A DNA stretch of 64,000 bases from contig OX387604.1 of NCBI GenBank assembly GCA_947568835.1, positions 8,463,860 to 8,527,859 on the forward strand. The letters are read 5' to 3'. Position 1 is the first letter of the stretch. Every line of letters begins with the position of its first letter. This stretch comes from Protonemura montana. Taxonomy: Eukaryota; Arthropoda; Insecta; Plecoptera; Nemouridae. Both the position numbers and the translations under genes were made by a program. The notes under the pieces were generated by a model, which saw only the letters and a list, made by a program, of their open reading frames with translations, did not search any database and was not told where the DNA came from. Shown here in pieces: positions 56,501 through 64,000 of this stretch.

Positions 56501-59500
56501 CGATGATATGGTCTAGTACAGATATGTCTACTTGTGTATTTAGTTTGCATAGCCTTCCTGCTCTTTCAGCTGTGCCATTTGTTAGCTGTGGTAGCTCTGC
56601 TTATGCTACTGTTATTTTGGATCCTCTATCGGTTTTGTACTACCTCCTTACGATTTACAGTATTTACAGAAATATCATTCCTTGTGTCTCTTGACGGGTA
56701 TTATGTGCTGTTAAAAATAGATTACTATTGAAATGGAAAGTGCGCAACTTGTGGAAGCCTAAATATGAAGTACAATGGTTCGCAAGTACCGATTCTCTGT
56801 ATAACCAGGTCAGTTAAAGTTAAGCAATGGACAAAAACAATTTTTGTGGAAAGCAATGTCAATGAGTCTAAATTGAATTGTAAACTTGATAAACTTGTAT
56901 GTCGATGACGGCCATACATATGGGCTCACGGTTGCAAGGATTTGTCGCCAAGTTAATAGATTGTTGAGGAGGAATGGAGGGTTACCAAAATTTTATTTTT
57001 GCGGACAGCAGCACACTAGTGTAATGGTATTTAATACATAGTTAGTGATACAGTATTGACCTGAATGTGAGTTAACCTTAAATAAAGACAACCCCCTAAA
57101 TTTGATGTAGAAAATGTGGTGGTATTTATTTGGATATCTAAATCTTATGTCGGAACTTTATCTAAATCATGACCACAACTTATGAAAGGCTAAGTTTCAT
57201 GATGTTTATCATATTTTAATTTAAAAAACAATGCAATAGGTCACAGTTAAACTAGATGCCAAGAAAAACATTTTTTATAATGTGAATTATAATAAGTGAA
57301 AGAGGTAAAAGAAACAAAAGTTAGTTCAGCGACTTAATCGCCTTAATTTTTACCCTTTTTGACAGCTTGGATTCGTGTAAAAATCCTGTTATTCCAGTTG
57401 TACCATCAGTCGGAAGAGGGTAGGCCAGTTGTTAGCTAGAGCTCTTCGAAAGGAGTAAGCTACGAGCAGGCACCAGGTTTCCCCTCCTCCCTTCCAAACG
57501 ATGTTGGGAAATCTACTGAACGTGAATGTGTTCACATTTACTGTTGACATTAGTCTCGTACTTCAGCGCTCATTGTCAAAACGGTTCCTCATTAAACTCG
57601 ACAGGTCAAAATTGTCCCCTTAACCCCAAATCTGGGCCGGACAATTCAGCTTTGTGGCTGCTTTCGAGTTGAATGACCCATGGTAGGGCCTTCGGACATT
57701 CATGTCTGTGAACTTGCGATGTAGTAGTGGTTCTCTCAACTTAACCTCTTTTTTCAGATCTTTGTTAGTTTCATCGACTCTGGGAACAAAGGTCTCGTTA
57801 AAATGAGCTCTTTGTACGAATTGGAGGGGTTCTTTGACCAGCTTTACAGACTGGATCCTCAGGTATGTTTGCAAAGATGTAATCACAGTTAGCTTATCTT
57901 GGGACGGCATTTGCTTCATCTACAGGCTAAAAGAATGTAAATCAATCTTTCAAAAAAATGGGATATTAATCACTTTACCCGTCTCACTCGCTCTGCTGTC
58001 TTTACTTTACAGTTTTCTCTGTCATCGGGAATTGCTTCTCATAATTCTAGCACTATGTGTCAATGGGTTTCTAACCCAGTATTTTGATTAATATTAACAG
58101 TAGAACATGTATATATACTACTAAATTATCCATCCAATTGGCACTCTAACCAAATGATGTTAATGTGCATAAAAAGTATATTATAGTAGACTCCTGACAG
58201 CATCAAACTGCATCAGAAGTAGCTCGTGAAACCAGAATGTATAATTGTCATTCTTAAGAAATCATGTTCTTGGTATTAAACTACAGGGTAGCATTTTTTG
58301 CAGCACTAGAAAGCACAAGAAATCACTCCTGGATATAGAGCAAACAAGCATCTGATTGTTGCCCTGTCTAGCTAGTAAACCACAATGACAAAAATTCTAA
58401 GACTTGTCTTCTTCTTAGGCTATCATAGTGGAAATGGCCAGCATACCACCACTGGAGATGACCCATGCAATGGGGCGACGACTGCGAGAACTGGTCCCAA
58501 CGCACACGCCCGTTCTGATGAAGGTCACAAGTTTGAGCGTTGTTCCAGAAGTGGAGCTTTTCAAACGGCTGATGCCAGATAATATTCTGATATCTGTCAA
58601 CAATACTCTGGCCCTAGACCCGGCTCTTATTGGACCGCCCGCACTTACAGCCTTCAGCGATTTGCAGCGTGCGTCGGCCAATACGAAACATGCTGCTACC
58701 GTAGCATTCGCACAAGGTAATTTGGCGCTGGATTCAGCGCAATTTTTTGGAGTGTTTAATTGCTGTTTTGACATCAAGCCCCAGAACGCATGTAATGGGC
58801 AATTATTAGGATTATTATTTAGCCTGCATGTTAGGGAAAAACCCTAGTTTGATTTCTGCCAATTTGAGGAGTTTTTTCTGTGAAAAATATGAGTAAAACA
58901 CAAGTGTTACATGATGCAAATCATAATCTACCTAAATAAGGCTAGGAAATGGGAATCTTAGCATCTGCACAATAGCTATATTTTGCAGTCTGTGTCACTA
59001 CTTTGGGACATTTGTGGTATGCATAGTGCTACTCAAATTTTTCCTAGGTGAGATCTAGACTATGTTTTGCAAAAAGAAAAACGCTTTGTTGTGGCCAGTG
59101 CAACGCTTGGTTAAAACGGCTAGGCTTTCATGTGCTGTTTGAATCTGCCCTCTTGAAAGAATGAGACCTCGTGTCTCCTCGGAGACATCGAACGAAAGTC
59201 ACGTCTGGGGGTTTGTGAGTGAGACGTCGCACAAAGCTAAAAATAGAAAAGGCTATGATCCAACTTGAAAAAGGCTCAAGTTGTTGCGTGGCATGCAATG
59301 AACCATGTGAGCCTGTTTTAAATTGTCAGTTTTAAATTGTCAGTTTTAAATTGTCAGTTTTAGGCCTGGTTCTATGAGGCGAGCTTTGAACTCAAGAAAA
59401 AAATCTGAATTTCACTGCATGTGATTGTGAGTCATAATAGAAATTTTTTTAACAAACACATTAACTATTAGTTACGATTTTTGTAAATCTGGGCCTTCAC

Positions 59501-62500
59501 ACCATCTGCAAACTCAAAAAAATATTTTGACTAAACCCCAAAGAAACCCCCAGGCAGGATTGACCTGTTGATAAATATGAGATCTCGTTTTTAAGAAAGG
59601 AATCTGGGCGAAAGATTTTTTTTGAAACCAAGCTATAAATCTGAATTCAGTAAATGGTGGGAGTTGCTTTTAGGTGTCCTGCTGAAGCAAAGCATTTAAT
59701 AACATTTTTCAAAACTATCCATATAAAGATTTTTTTCTTAAGTATGAGTCTGAGTATGAGTCTGAGTATGAGTATGAGTTAAGTCTTAAGTCTGAGCTGC
59801 CATTGTACGCATTCTACAGCGCTGGTGGCCGCGATCGCCTGATCATCGTTGTTTCTTGGTTTCAAATGTTTTCAAAAAGGCTGAAAATCTGTGTCTTAAC
59901 TGTGGTTTGGTGTTTTTTTACAGATCACTTCTTGCCTTCTTCTGCATATACACCGGCTGCTGGGCTAGCAACCATTCCTCTGCCAAAAGTCCCGGCTGTC
60001 GGTACCCAATTCGACGTACATGTCCCATTGGTATCCAACCCGCAGCATTTTATCGTAAGTGAATATGCAGTTCATAGAATATTTCATTGCTGGGAGTAAA
60101 AGAATTATAGGAAATTGAAATATTATTGTATGAGTTTGTTTGCTTATTCATAGTGTAAGCTAGAACAATGGATTGATAATGTTGATCGACAAGTAAACAC
60201 TGGTATCGGGGCAACATCCAAATTATCTCTTTTGGATAAAGCAATCGTGAAGCACCTTAATTATTTCAAAGGATTGTTATTGGCGTGTGGGCAAACTGGG
60301 AAACCATAAACTGCGCCTCTATATTCTCGTCCCCAACGTTACTAAACTGCGCCCCTACAGTCCGCTGATCTAAAATAGTAAGATTCACTGCATTGTTTTC
60401 TGCGCCTCCAATAACTGCGTCTCTGTTTTCACGTCCCCAGCGTTCAACTAAGTATTCTGCGCCCCGATGCCATGTGACGCTGGTTAAATGGCATCAGTAC
60501 ATGAGTATTAGTGGATTTGACATGAAATCTCTTACTCTTTCCTTGTTATCTTTAAAGATAATATTAGGTTATGGCCCAGCAAAAACAGGGGGTCGTTAAA
60601 CCCCCCCTAATTAATCATTAGCCATCTTATGTCTACCGATCCCTGTGAGCACGTAGATCCTCCTCTCACAACATTGATGTATGTTGGGTTGCCACGGGCA
60701 AGGGGTAGTCTGGGAACCCTAGAGGCGCAGTTTGTAAGCTGTGCAAGAGGCGGAGCTAAAAAACGAATTTTGTCGGGGCGCAGAAAATTTAGTTAAACGC
60801 CGGGGACGAGAATATAGAGACGCAGTATATGAACCTTGCAACGTTTGAAAAATAAATGTCAATCAGGGGACGAGAAAACAGAGGTGCAGTTTGCGAGCTG
60901 AGCAAGGGGCGGAGCTTAAAAGCGAATTTTGTCGGGGCGCAGAATACTTAGCTGAACGCTGGGGACGAGAAAACAGAGACTTAATTTATGTTGCATTGAG
61001 GACGAGAATATAGGGGACCAGTTAATAGAGGCGCAGTTTATAGTCACCCGGCAAACTGCACTAAACACACGGAAGGATTATCAAACTTCAGTGGTTTGTA
61101 TCCTTGTAGGTTAGTGTCTGGAAAGCGTTTGGATAGCCAGTTCACATTGGCTCTGGAATAGGTGGTTGAGGTTTCTTGTTAAAAATCCAGGCTTGCTAGA
61201 TTAACATATTTTTTATTTCATATTTAATTATTGTGTTTTGTTCCTTGCTAAAAATAATAGAGTGAAATAGTTCCTTATTTAAGATTCCATTCTAAGAGAG
61301 CAATTTTTATCTTGATTATTGCTTTGAATTAATTGTTCAGGTCTGTTTGTAACCAGCCATGAAACAAAATCAAGCATTGTTAATAAATGATCTTTTGCTG
61401 ATTTTACTCCAGGATAAGGCTGAAACTCGAAAGATTAACAAACCTGCAACCGTCCATTTGACAGAGGAAACTTTGATGGCCTGTATTATGTAAGCGGTGT
61501 AACTAATTGTAACTCAATTCTATTTTTTGCTTAGGTGCAGCCATGGAACACGTTCTTCGTTCTACAGCAGATGATGTATGAGCTGCAGGAAGCAAATGCG
61601 GGTTCAGGTGCAGAGGATGCTCCGCCAGCCGAAGAGATTGCTCCGGGAAAGGCGTTTGCTGCCATGCACGGGGATGGAAGCTGGTATAGGTTGGTACATA
61701 CTAGGAATCTCTTGGGGTACTTATATTTGTAACAAAAAACTCCGCAAGTTTATTTTTTGTCAATTACATTTATTCACACGTGTTTGGTCAAAGCAGAGGT
61801 AGGAGGGCCTCGGCTCATAAGCCACTTTCATCTAATCTTTTAATATTTTTTTGATGTTGGAAGCAAAATCGTCAATTTCACTAGCACCAAAAATACACTT
61901 TTTTTGTGCCAGTTTGTGCTTTATCGGCTAAACCGCTATTAATGCTGGGCAGTTTCAATTTTTAAATCACCACAAATTATCTTCACTGATGTCTGCCATT
62001 TTTCTTTGCTCTAGAAATTTGGAGTATTTTGAAATCCTGCCCCTAAAATCATAACTAATATTTAATTCGTTAGTAACTTTTCTGGGGGGCAGACCTTTTG
62101 CTGGTATGTTCTCTCAGGCCTGGGAATTGGTCATGTAACTTTTTCGGCAGTGATCACGAACGCTATCTCGTTTAATAACGTGTAGTGGTGTAGTGACCCT
62201 GGAATTTATCGAGGTAACATTTCAGATCTTTAAAGAAAAAGTTACATGATCCCTACCCTGGACTATCGATGCATGAAGTGTCCGTGGTTTTGTTATTTGG
62301 TTATGTTGAGTTTTTTTGCTCACCAGGGTGACTGCTTCCTCACAGGTGTTAAACAAGGACTCGGTGTTGGCAAGATTCGCCGACTATGGCGACATGCAGG
62401 TACTGTCCCAGCGCTGCATTTAACTTCCCATCTTGGTCGCCACTCTGCTGCCAAAACTTGAAGAACACTGATTTGTTGCCGCCAAATCAAATTTTAAAAT

Positions 62501-63417
62501 TACATTTTTGCCTCTGGAATTTGCAAGCAAATTTAACTCAAGGCCAGTGTGCCACTGATGGTTCCTAGTTGTCTGATCAGGCATTTTTTGCGCTTAAGAT
62601 TTGCCATGCAATCTTTACTGTAAACCGAGTCATGTTACCAAGATGCCCAAGACGGCTTAAAATTTAGTTAATTGTACATTTCACGTTATAAAATAACATA
62701 GTTATTAATAGTTTTGTTGCTATTTTGGGTTTTAGACTCATGTCTACTTTATCTAAACTTAGCACTAGTTTTGACAAAACCCATTTAAACTGTCTTTTGA
62801 ATGCTAAGTGAAGAACAAATAAATTTTCCAACATTTCGTAATTTGTACCTGTTACTTGTTCAGGGGTGACAGTCCTGACAATTTTTCGAAAACAAAAGAA
62901 GCCTGGATGCTAGCAGGATGCCTGAACTTGGTAATTTTTTTCATTTGATGTTTCTTTTGTTATCGGAAAATAGTCTGGATTGATTTCACCCTTGATAAGG
63001 TAACAGGTGCAAGTCACGAAAATTTGGGAAATTTTGTTGTTCACTTAGCATTCAAAACCCCAATTTAAAAAGTTTTTGTCAAGTTTTGTCGCTAGCTTTA
63101 AGTCTTTCTGGAATTGGCAAGCAAATATCACTTTCGGCCAGTGTGCCTGTGATGGTTCCTGGTGAGTCATCTGATGAGTCATTTTGTGCAATCACGATTT
63201 GACATGCAATTTTTACTCGTTAACTAAAATATTTTACCAATATAATTTGGTCAATTGTTTCTTTCACGTTTTCAAAGAACGTTTTTATTAATTGTTTTCA
63301 CTAGGTTTAAGTGTTAAACATTTCTATGAACGCAGGTGCTACAACTGAGTAATATGCGACGTTTGGCTCCGCGTTTTTGCCAGCTGCCTTGTCAAGCCAT
63401 TCGTGCTAACCTTACTG
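38531..63417 (+). CDS. Tdrd7: Tdrd7/tapas: LOTUS and Tudor domain germ-granule protein (3' end outside window)
   Basis: Fifteen phase-consistent exons: 38531-38863, 39615-39911, 45592-45660, 45923-46357, 47038-47385, 48978-49196, 49648-49911, 54938-55153, 56103-56354, 57758-57862, 58419-58716, 59924-60054, 61535-61689, 62327-62399, 63336-63417; over 1092 residues. An N-terminal LOTUS (OST-HTH) domain spans about 18-88. A segment at about 345-420 (LLQQYLDVNGFAKPTF...) looks like a double-stranded-RNA-binding fold and precedes a second LOTUS at about 425-490 (GIWRSFMSQAYFSKFNEELP). Three extended Tudor domains follow (about 540-690, 730-860, 965-1092). Only the third keeps the textbook core WYR...FADYGD; the others read DTGED and DSGNK. 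Family proteins act in nuage, binding Vasa through LOTUS and methyl-arginine Piwi proteins through Tudor. Introns 2 and 7 each hold one copy of the same 4.1 kb transposon. Human TDRD7 has about 1100 residues, so little is missing. Confidence 0.93.
41451..41454. repeat. Target-site duplication, left, transposon copy 1 (AAAT)
   Basis: AAAT directly precedes the GGGTCATTCC terminus and is repeated at 45566-45569, directly after the opposite terminus. Confidence 0.85.
41455..41940 (+). repeat. 5' inverted terminal repeat of transposon copy 1
   Basis: About 486 bases pair with the 3' repeat at 45088-45565. The two repeats of one element are not identical. The 5' repeat carries an extra TTTTAATTAAATTTCAC after the outer 22 bases and a T run of 21, where the 3' repeat has T6-AA-T13. 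Confidence 0.9.
41978..41996. repeat. Subterminal 19-base palindrome
   Basis: GATCACAATTATTGTGATC is a perfect dyad just inside the 5' terminal repeat. It is present again in copy 2 at the mirror position. Its placement suggests a protein-binding site, which is inference. Confidence 0.7.
42065..42296 (+). repeat. Two imperfect direct repeats of about 103 bases inside the transposon leader
   Basis: Units at 42065-42168 and 42195-42296 share ATCATGGATCAAGTTG and TTTCTTGTCTGGACT in the same order and spacing. They lie between the terminal repeat and the transposase start, and are mirrored in copy 2. Confidence 0.8.
42377..44959 (+). CDS. Transposase of copy 1, 860 residues, intact
   Basis: A single uninterrupted frame. 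The N-terminal 120 residues contain paired Cys/His clusters (SCHHKLCCDPFQAHC, then CSTCRK), which suggest a zinc-binding DNA-recognition module. A second cluster follows in the middle (CVCTIHQN; CFVGKCGNCPG). The C-terminal half holds the likely RNase H-like core: Asp513 (VVGDFAENY), Asp597 (YFSDGAAAQYKN) and Asp638 (KGPCDGVGG), with spacings of 84 and 41, proposed as the catalytic acidic triad. A glutamate run of about 12 residues near position 745 comes from a GAA/GAG microsatellite. The absence of stops, frameshifts or any difference from copy 2 indicates very recent mobility. Family naming is uncertain; Sola-like is the best guess. Confidence 0.9.
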   Translation: MCSIGLFFEEECGPIEDLAIKSIESFNSDQQLSLALRTKCDNVKTVCHLHEKKFLRLYSCHHKLCCDPFQAHCGIVKVNGLREINAASRTKYLEIADLIPGKKLCSTCRKLLSLRLKELTTVSVLTPTKSTELDLPFVDIPCEADAVNQSLAAFGVSPINTTKLKGKSMFYSKRKFSEITQGVKKRLELVSPSNEEISKEDLTSSEECKDSIRDGSEIIAQLKEKFKTSTRSEKITILSVLPKSWSIKRIMQEFNASNHLVRKTKQLVKAQGILPSANQKAGKTLSPDCIQLIEEFYENDDVSRVMPGKKDFVSVKVGDNRVHRQKRLVLSNLSEVYRSFKDKYPDIKVGFSKFAELRPKHCVLAGAAGTHSVCVCTIHQNVKLMALGAKLPLLSDGTIKSYQHCLASLMCNPPLLNCFVGKCGNCPGTDELREWLEISFSENFIDSVTYKQWLSTDRCTLETITKPTDEFVDCFIEKCILLRNHDFIARQQAAFMQEKKANLKPGEVLVVGDFAENYSFVLQDAAQGYHWNNSQCTLHPFVCYFKPEDRDIQHLSYVVISDSLTHDTVTVHTFQKHLIRHLKQNISDVSHLIYFSDGAAAQYKNKKNFSNLCHHEVDFELTAEWHFFATSHGKGPCDGVGGTVKRNAARASLQKPYADQIMTPIDFYRWATENVWTVNFVFVANEEITANGIKLKERFKELKTIVGTRSFHAFYPKSLTSLHVKHFSLSEEINIVKIVEKNEEGEEEEEEEEEEATAAEIPEFEFKDVGSFITVAYNEDWWLACVLEKSSQSLELQVNFLHPHGPAPSYFYPSVQDKLIVAFADVLTLADPNTATGRTYFLSATDTNRATAGLIKYVPQ
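45088..45565 (-). repeat. 3' inverted terminal repeat of transposon copy 1
   Basis: The reverse complement of the 5' repeat at 41455-41940, with small differences near the tip and in homopolymer runs. A 68-codon open frame seen in each terminal repeat is a by-product of the repeat, not a gene. Confidence 0.9.
45566..45569. repeat. Target-site duplication, right, transposon copy 1 (AAAT)
   Basis: Matches 41451-41454. Only 22 bases then remain before Tdrd7 exon 3, and they hold the branch-point-like CTGAT and the acceptor TTGTTCTAG. Confidence 0.85.
47643..47683 (+). other. Stable intronic hairpin with inner GAAA-loop stem
   Basis: CTCCAGGGGC at 47643-47652 pairs perfectly with GCCCCTGGAG at 47674-47683. 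Inside, GAGC-GAAA-GCTC (47653-47664) forms a second stem closed by a GNRA-type tetraloop. It lies in intron 5 of Tdrd7. No function is known. Confidence 0.5.
48171..48600 (+). repeat. 5S-derived SINE, full length
   Basis: It starts CCGAACGGTTTAG, carries the 5S-like block (GATCACCGAAGTTTAACAAC, GGATGGGTGGCC), the shared body, and a CACCACAAATCAACC tail. Near-identical 11-base direct repeats flank it: AGAATTACCCA at 48158-48168 and AGAATAACCCA at 48601-48611. It lies in intron 5 of Tdrd7. Confidence 0.9.
48863..48934 (+). ncRNA. MicroRNA-precursor-like hairpin in a Tdrd7 intron
   Basis: Seventy-two bases fold into one arm-and-loop structure. The outer 12 base pairs are perfect, with TGTTGTGGTGA opposite TCACCACAACA. 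A short region with two mismatches follows, then 12 more pairs (CGGACTTGCTC opposite GAGCAAGTCCG) and an 18-base loop. Size, stem length and loop size match insect pre-miRNAs. It sits 43 bases before the acceptor of exon 6 on the sense strand. It could equally be a remnant of a tiny palindromic transposon. The mature sequence is not one I recognise. Confidence 0.4.
50167..50170. repeat. Target-site duplication, left, transposon copy 2 (AAAG)
   Basis: AAAG precedes the terminus and is repeated at 54282-54285. It differs from the AAAT of copy 1, so the second copy is an independent insertion. Confidence 0.85.
50171..50648 (-). repeat. 3' inverted terminal repeat of transposon copy 2
   Basis: Counterpart of 45088-45565 in copy 1. 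It includes the same T6-AA-T13 run and the CGCGCG variant that tells 3' from 5' terminal repeats. Confidence 0.9.
50777..53359 (-). CDS. Transposase of copy 2, 860 residues, intact
   Basis: Encodes the same 860 residues as 42377-44959, including the N-terminal Cys/His clusters, the proposed Asp513/Asp597/Asp638 triad and the glutamate run. It is transcribed against Tdrd7. Both copies therefore look competent. Whether either is expressed cannot be judged from the sequence. Confidence 0.9.
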   Translation of the reverse strand: MCSIGLFFEEECGPIEDLAIKSIESFNSDQQLSLALRTKCDNVKTVCHLHEKKFLRLYSCHHKLCCDPFQAHCGIVKVNGLREINAASRTKYLEIADLIPGKKLCSTCRKLLSLRLKELTTVSVLTPTKSTELDLPFVDIPCEADAVNQSLAAFGVSPINTTKLKGKSMFYSKRKFSEITQGVKKRLELVSPSNEEISKEDLTSSEECKDSIRDGSEIIAQLKEKFKTSTRSEKITILSVLPKSWSIKRIMQEFNASNHLVRKTKQLVKAQGILPSANQKAGKTLSPDCIQLIEEFYENDDVSRVMPGKKDFVSVKVGDNRVHRQKRLVLSNLSEVYRSFKDKYPDIKVGFSKFAELRPKHCVLAGAAGTHSVCVCTIHQNVKLMALGAKLPLLSDGTIKSYQHCLASLMCNPPLLNCFVGKCGNCPGTDELREWLEISFSENFIDSVTYKQWLSTDRCTLETITKPTDEFVDCFIEKCILLRNHDFIARQQAAFMQEKKANLKPGEVLVVGDFAENYSFVLQDAAQGYHWNNSQCTLHPFVCYFKPEDRDIQHLSYVVISDSLTHDTVTVHTFQKHLIRHLKQNISDVSHLIYFSDGAAAQYKNKKNFSNLCHHEVDFELTAEWHFFATSHGKGPCDGVGGTVKRNAARASLQKPYADQIMTPIDFYRWATENVWTVNFVFVANEEITANGIKLKERFKELKTIVGTRSFHAFYPKSLTSLHVKHFSLSEEINIVKIVEKNEEGEEEEEEEEEEATAAEIPEFEFKDVGSFITVAYNEDWWLACVLEKSSQSLELQVNFLHPHGPAPSYFYPSVQDKLIVAFADVLTLADPNTATGRTYFLSATDTNRATAGLIKYVPQ
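53796..54281 (+). repeat. 5' inverted terminal repeat of transposon copy 2
   Basis: Counterpart of 41455-41940 in copy 1, with the same 17-base insertion near the tip and the same run of 21 A on the plus strand. Confidence 0.9.
54282..54285. repeat. Target-site duplication, right, transposon copy 2 (AAAG)
   Basis: Matches 50167-50170. Confidence 0.85.
55378..56020. mobile_element. 643-bp MITE flanked by TTAA
   Basis: It starts AGTGGCATTTACCCTTC and ends with the reverse complement of AGGGGCATTTACCCTTC; the inverted repeats extend about 30 bases. TTAA lies directly outside both ends (55374-55377 and 56021-56024), the target duplication used by piggyBac and some other superfamilies. The interior (about 55500-55690) is much more GC-rich than the host intron. 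No transposase is encoded, so it is non-autonomous. It lies in intron 8 of Tdrd7, and exon 9 starts about 80 bases after it. Confidence 0.75.
57301..57604 (+). repeat. Decayed 5S-derived SINE fragment
   Basis: In intron 9 of Tdrd7. The 5S block is missing, but body blocks are in the right order: AAAGTTAGTTCAGCGACTT, GAGCTCTTCGAAAGGAGTA, GGTTTCCCCTCCTCCCTTC and a degraded tail. It is the most diverged copy in the window. Confidence 0.65.
59316..59362 (+). repeat. 14-base tandem repeat, 3.4 units
   Basis: TTTTAAATTGTCAG is repeated three times exactly, followed by a partial unit, in intron 11 of Tdrd7. Confidence 0.9.
59741..59788 (+). repeat. Short tandem repeat AGTATGAGTCTG and variants
   Basis: About four 12-base units with drift (AGTATGAGTCTG, then AGTATGAGT and AAGTCTTAAGTCTG), about 135 bases before Tdrd7 exon 12. 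Confidence 0.8.
60299..61049. mobile_element. 751-bp MITE with 9-bp target duplication and internal repeats
   Basis: GGCAAACTG is repeated exactly at 60290-60298 and 61050-61058. Just inside, ATAAACTGCGCCTCTAT (60306) is inverted as ATAGAGGCGCAGTTTAT (ending 61041). The interior is built from repeated blocks: GCGTCTCTGTTTTCACGTCC on the left is matched inversely on the right, and GAATTTTGTCGGGGCGCAGA occurs twice in direct orientation about 170 bases apart. No transposase is encoded. A 9-bp duplication points to Mutator-like or similar elements; this is inference. It lies in intron 12 of Tdrd7. Confidence 0.8.
62513..62641 (+). repeat. Diverged direct repeat, unit 1
   Basis: About 130 bases resemble 63107-63243 on the same strand; shared blocks include GGCCAGTGTGCC, TGATGGTTCCT and CATGCAAT. 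It lies in intron 14 of Tdrd7. Confidence 0.7.
62766..63090. repeat. Fold-back (inverted) repeat, arms of about 105 bases
   Basis: The left arm (about 62766-62870, with GAATGCTAAGTGAAGAACAA and TACCTGTTAC) pairs with the right arm (about 62986-63090, with GTAACAGGTGC and TTCACTTAGCATTC). The arms differ at roughly one base in five. The spacer is about 115 bases. It looks like an old palindromic element, placed between two direct repeats. Confidence 0.7.
63107..63243 (+). repeat. Diverged direct repeat, unit 2
   Basis: Second copy of the block at 62513-62641; the two flank the fold-back repeat. Confidence 0.7.
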
Positions 63418-64000
63418 GTAATTTTTATTAATTATTTGCATAGCTTAAATTGCTTTAATTATTTAACTAATGTGGTGTGATGCTTGTTGTCTGAGTTGTT
63501 TATGATAAGTCCCCAGTATGGATTACACATTGACACGGGAAAATGGTTGCAATGGTTTGCAACTCGTTAGCATTGGCATCCTGGTTTACAAGATAATATG
63601 CTTCACTGTCTTTTCAATGTTTTTTTCTTAACTTGGTTCATGGGTACTTTGATGTTATTTAACATTTCAATTTTTTTGGAAGTTGCTTTGATGAATGTTG
63701 TATGTACACAAATCAGCTGATGGTGTTGTTGGGAGTATAAGGGCTACACCGTATCAATCATAAGAATAATTGTATTTGTTATGTTTTGATTCCTAGGACT
63801 TGGAACTAAATGTCCGTGTTATTTTTAATATGAATGTCTGATTGGTGTATGAGGCTCGTTGTATGTTAACTACTAGAGATGGGATAGTTATGAAAATTAA
63901 AACCTCCAAACATGCAAGAACAAAACATGCAAAAACAAGTGCCAAAACATGCAAAATCCATAAAAATAAGGTAAAAGGTTGATTAGTGGATAAAGAATCA
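63418..64000 (+). other. Intron of Tdrd7 running off the window
   Basis: It begins with the donor GTAAT after exon 15, which ends in phase 1. No further exon is recognisable up to the edge. Near 63900 there is an A-rich patch with ACATGCAA repeats. Confidence 0.6.

Noticed and set aside
60393..60599. 68-codon open frame
   Set aside because: It is inside the 9-bp-duplication MITE, and its repeats explain it.

Overview
The window is nuclear DNA from an animal, almost certainly an insect. Genes are split by GT-AG introns and the DNA is AT-rich. The gene set includes the arthropod SH2-ankyrin-SH2 tyrosine kinase Shark and the piRNA-pathway gene Tdrd7/tapas. The order is not provable. The intron sizes and a 5S rRNA-derived SINE family suggest, weakly, a hemimetabolous or polyneopteran insect.

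Layout, left to right. 1-3000: SINE copy, then non-coding DNA. 3267-8775 (+): a Corin-like type II membrane protein with a Frizzled domain and three LDL-receptor class A repeats, ending with no protease. 9317-15301 (+): Shark. 15702-17093 (-): a leucine-rich-repeat type I membrane protein, convergent with Shark. 17654-22863 (+): prolyl oligopeptidase with an unusual N-terminal extension, divergent from the LRR gene. 22864-29962: a roughly 7 kb stretch without confident coding exons, holding GC-rich islands, a 68-base poly(T) and a SINE. 30083-33986 (+): a long, low-complexity, unrecognised protein of about 1178 residues. 38531-63417 and beyond (+): Tdrd7/tapas, with 15 coding exons seen and the last part outside the window.

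The most striking structure is inside Tdrd7. Two full-length copies of one DNA transposon, each exactly 4111 bp with an intact 860-residue transposase, sit in opposite orientation in introns 2 and 7 (41455-45565 and 50171-54281). Each has its own 4-bp target duplication (AAAT, AAAG). The predicted transposases are identical and every non-coding stretch compared also matches. The first copy ends only 26 bases before a Tdrd7 exon. The Tdrd7 primary transcript therefore contains a sense and an antisense copy, potentially a 4.1 kb double-stranded hairpin, in a gene that itself acts in transposon silencing. The transposon superfamily could not be assigned by eye.

Other accessory content includes six copies of a 5S-derived SINE, a 751-bp MITE with a 9-bp target duplication, a 643-bp MITE flanked by TTAA, a fold-back repeat, and a microRNA-precursor-like hairpin in a Tdrd7 intron. 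No prokaryotic features, CRISPR arrays or credible tRNA genes were seen. Exon coordinates were set by eye from splice sites and reading-frame continuity.
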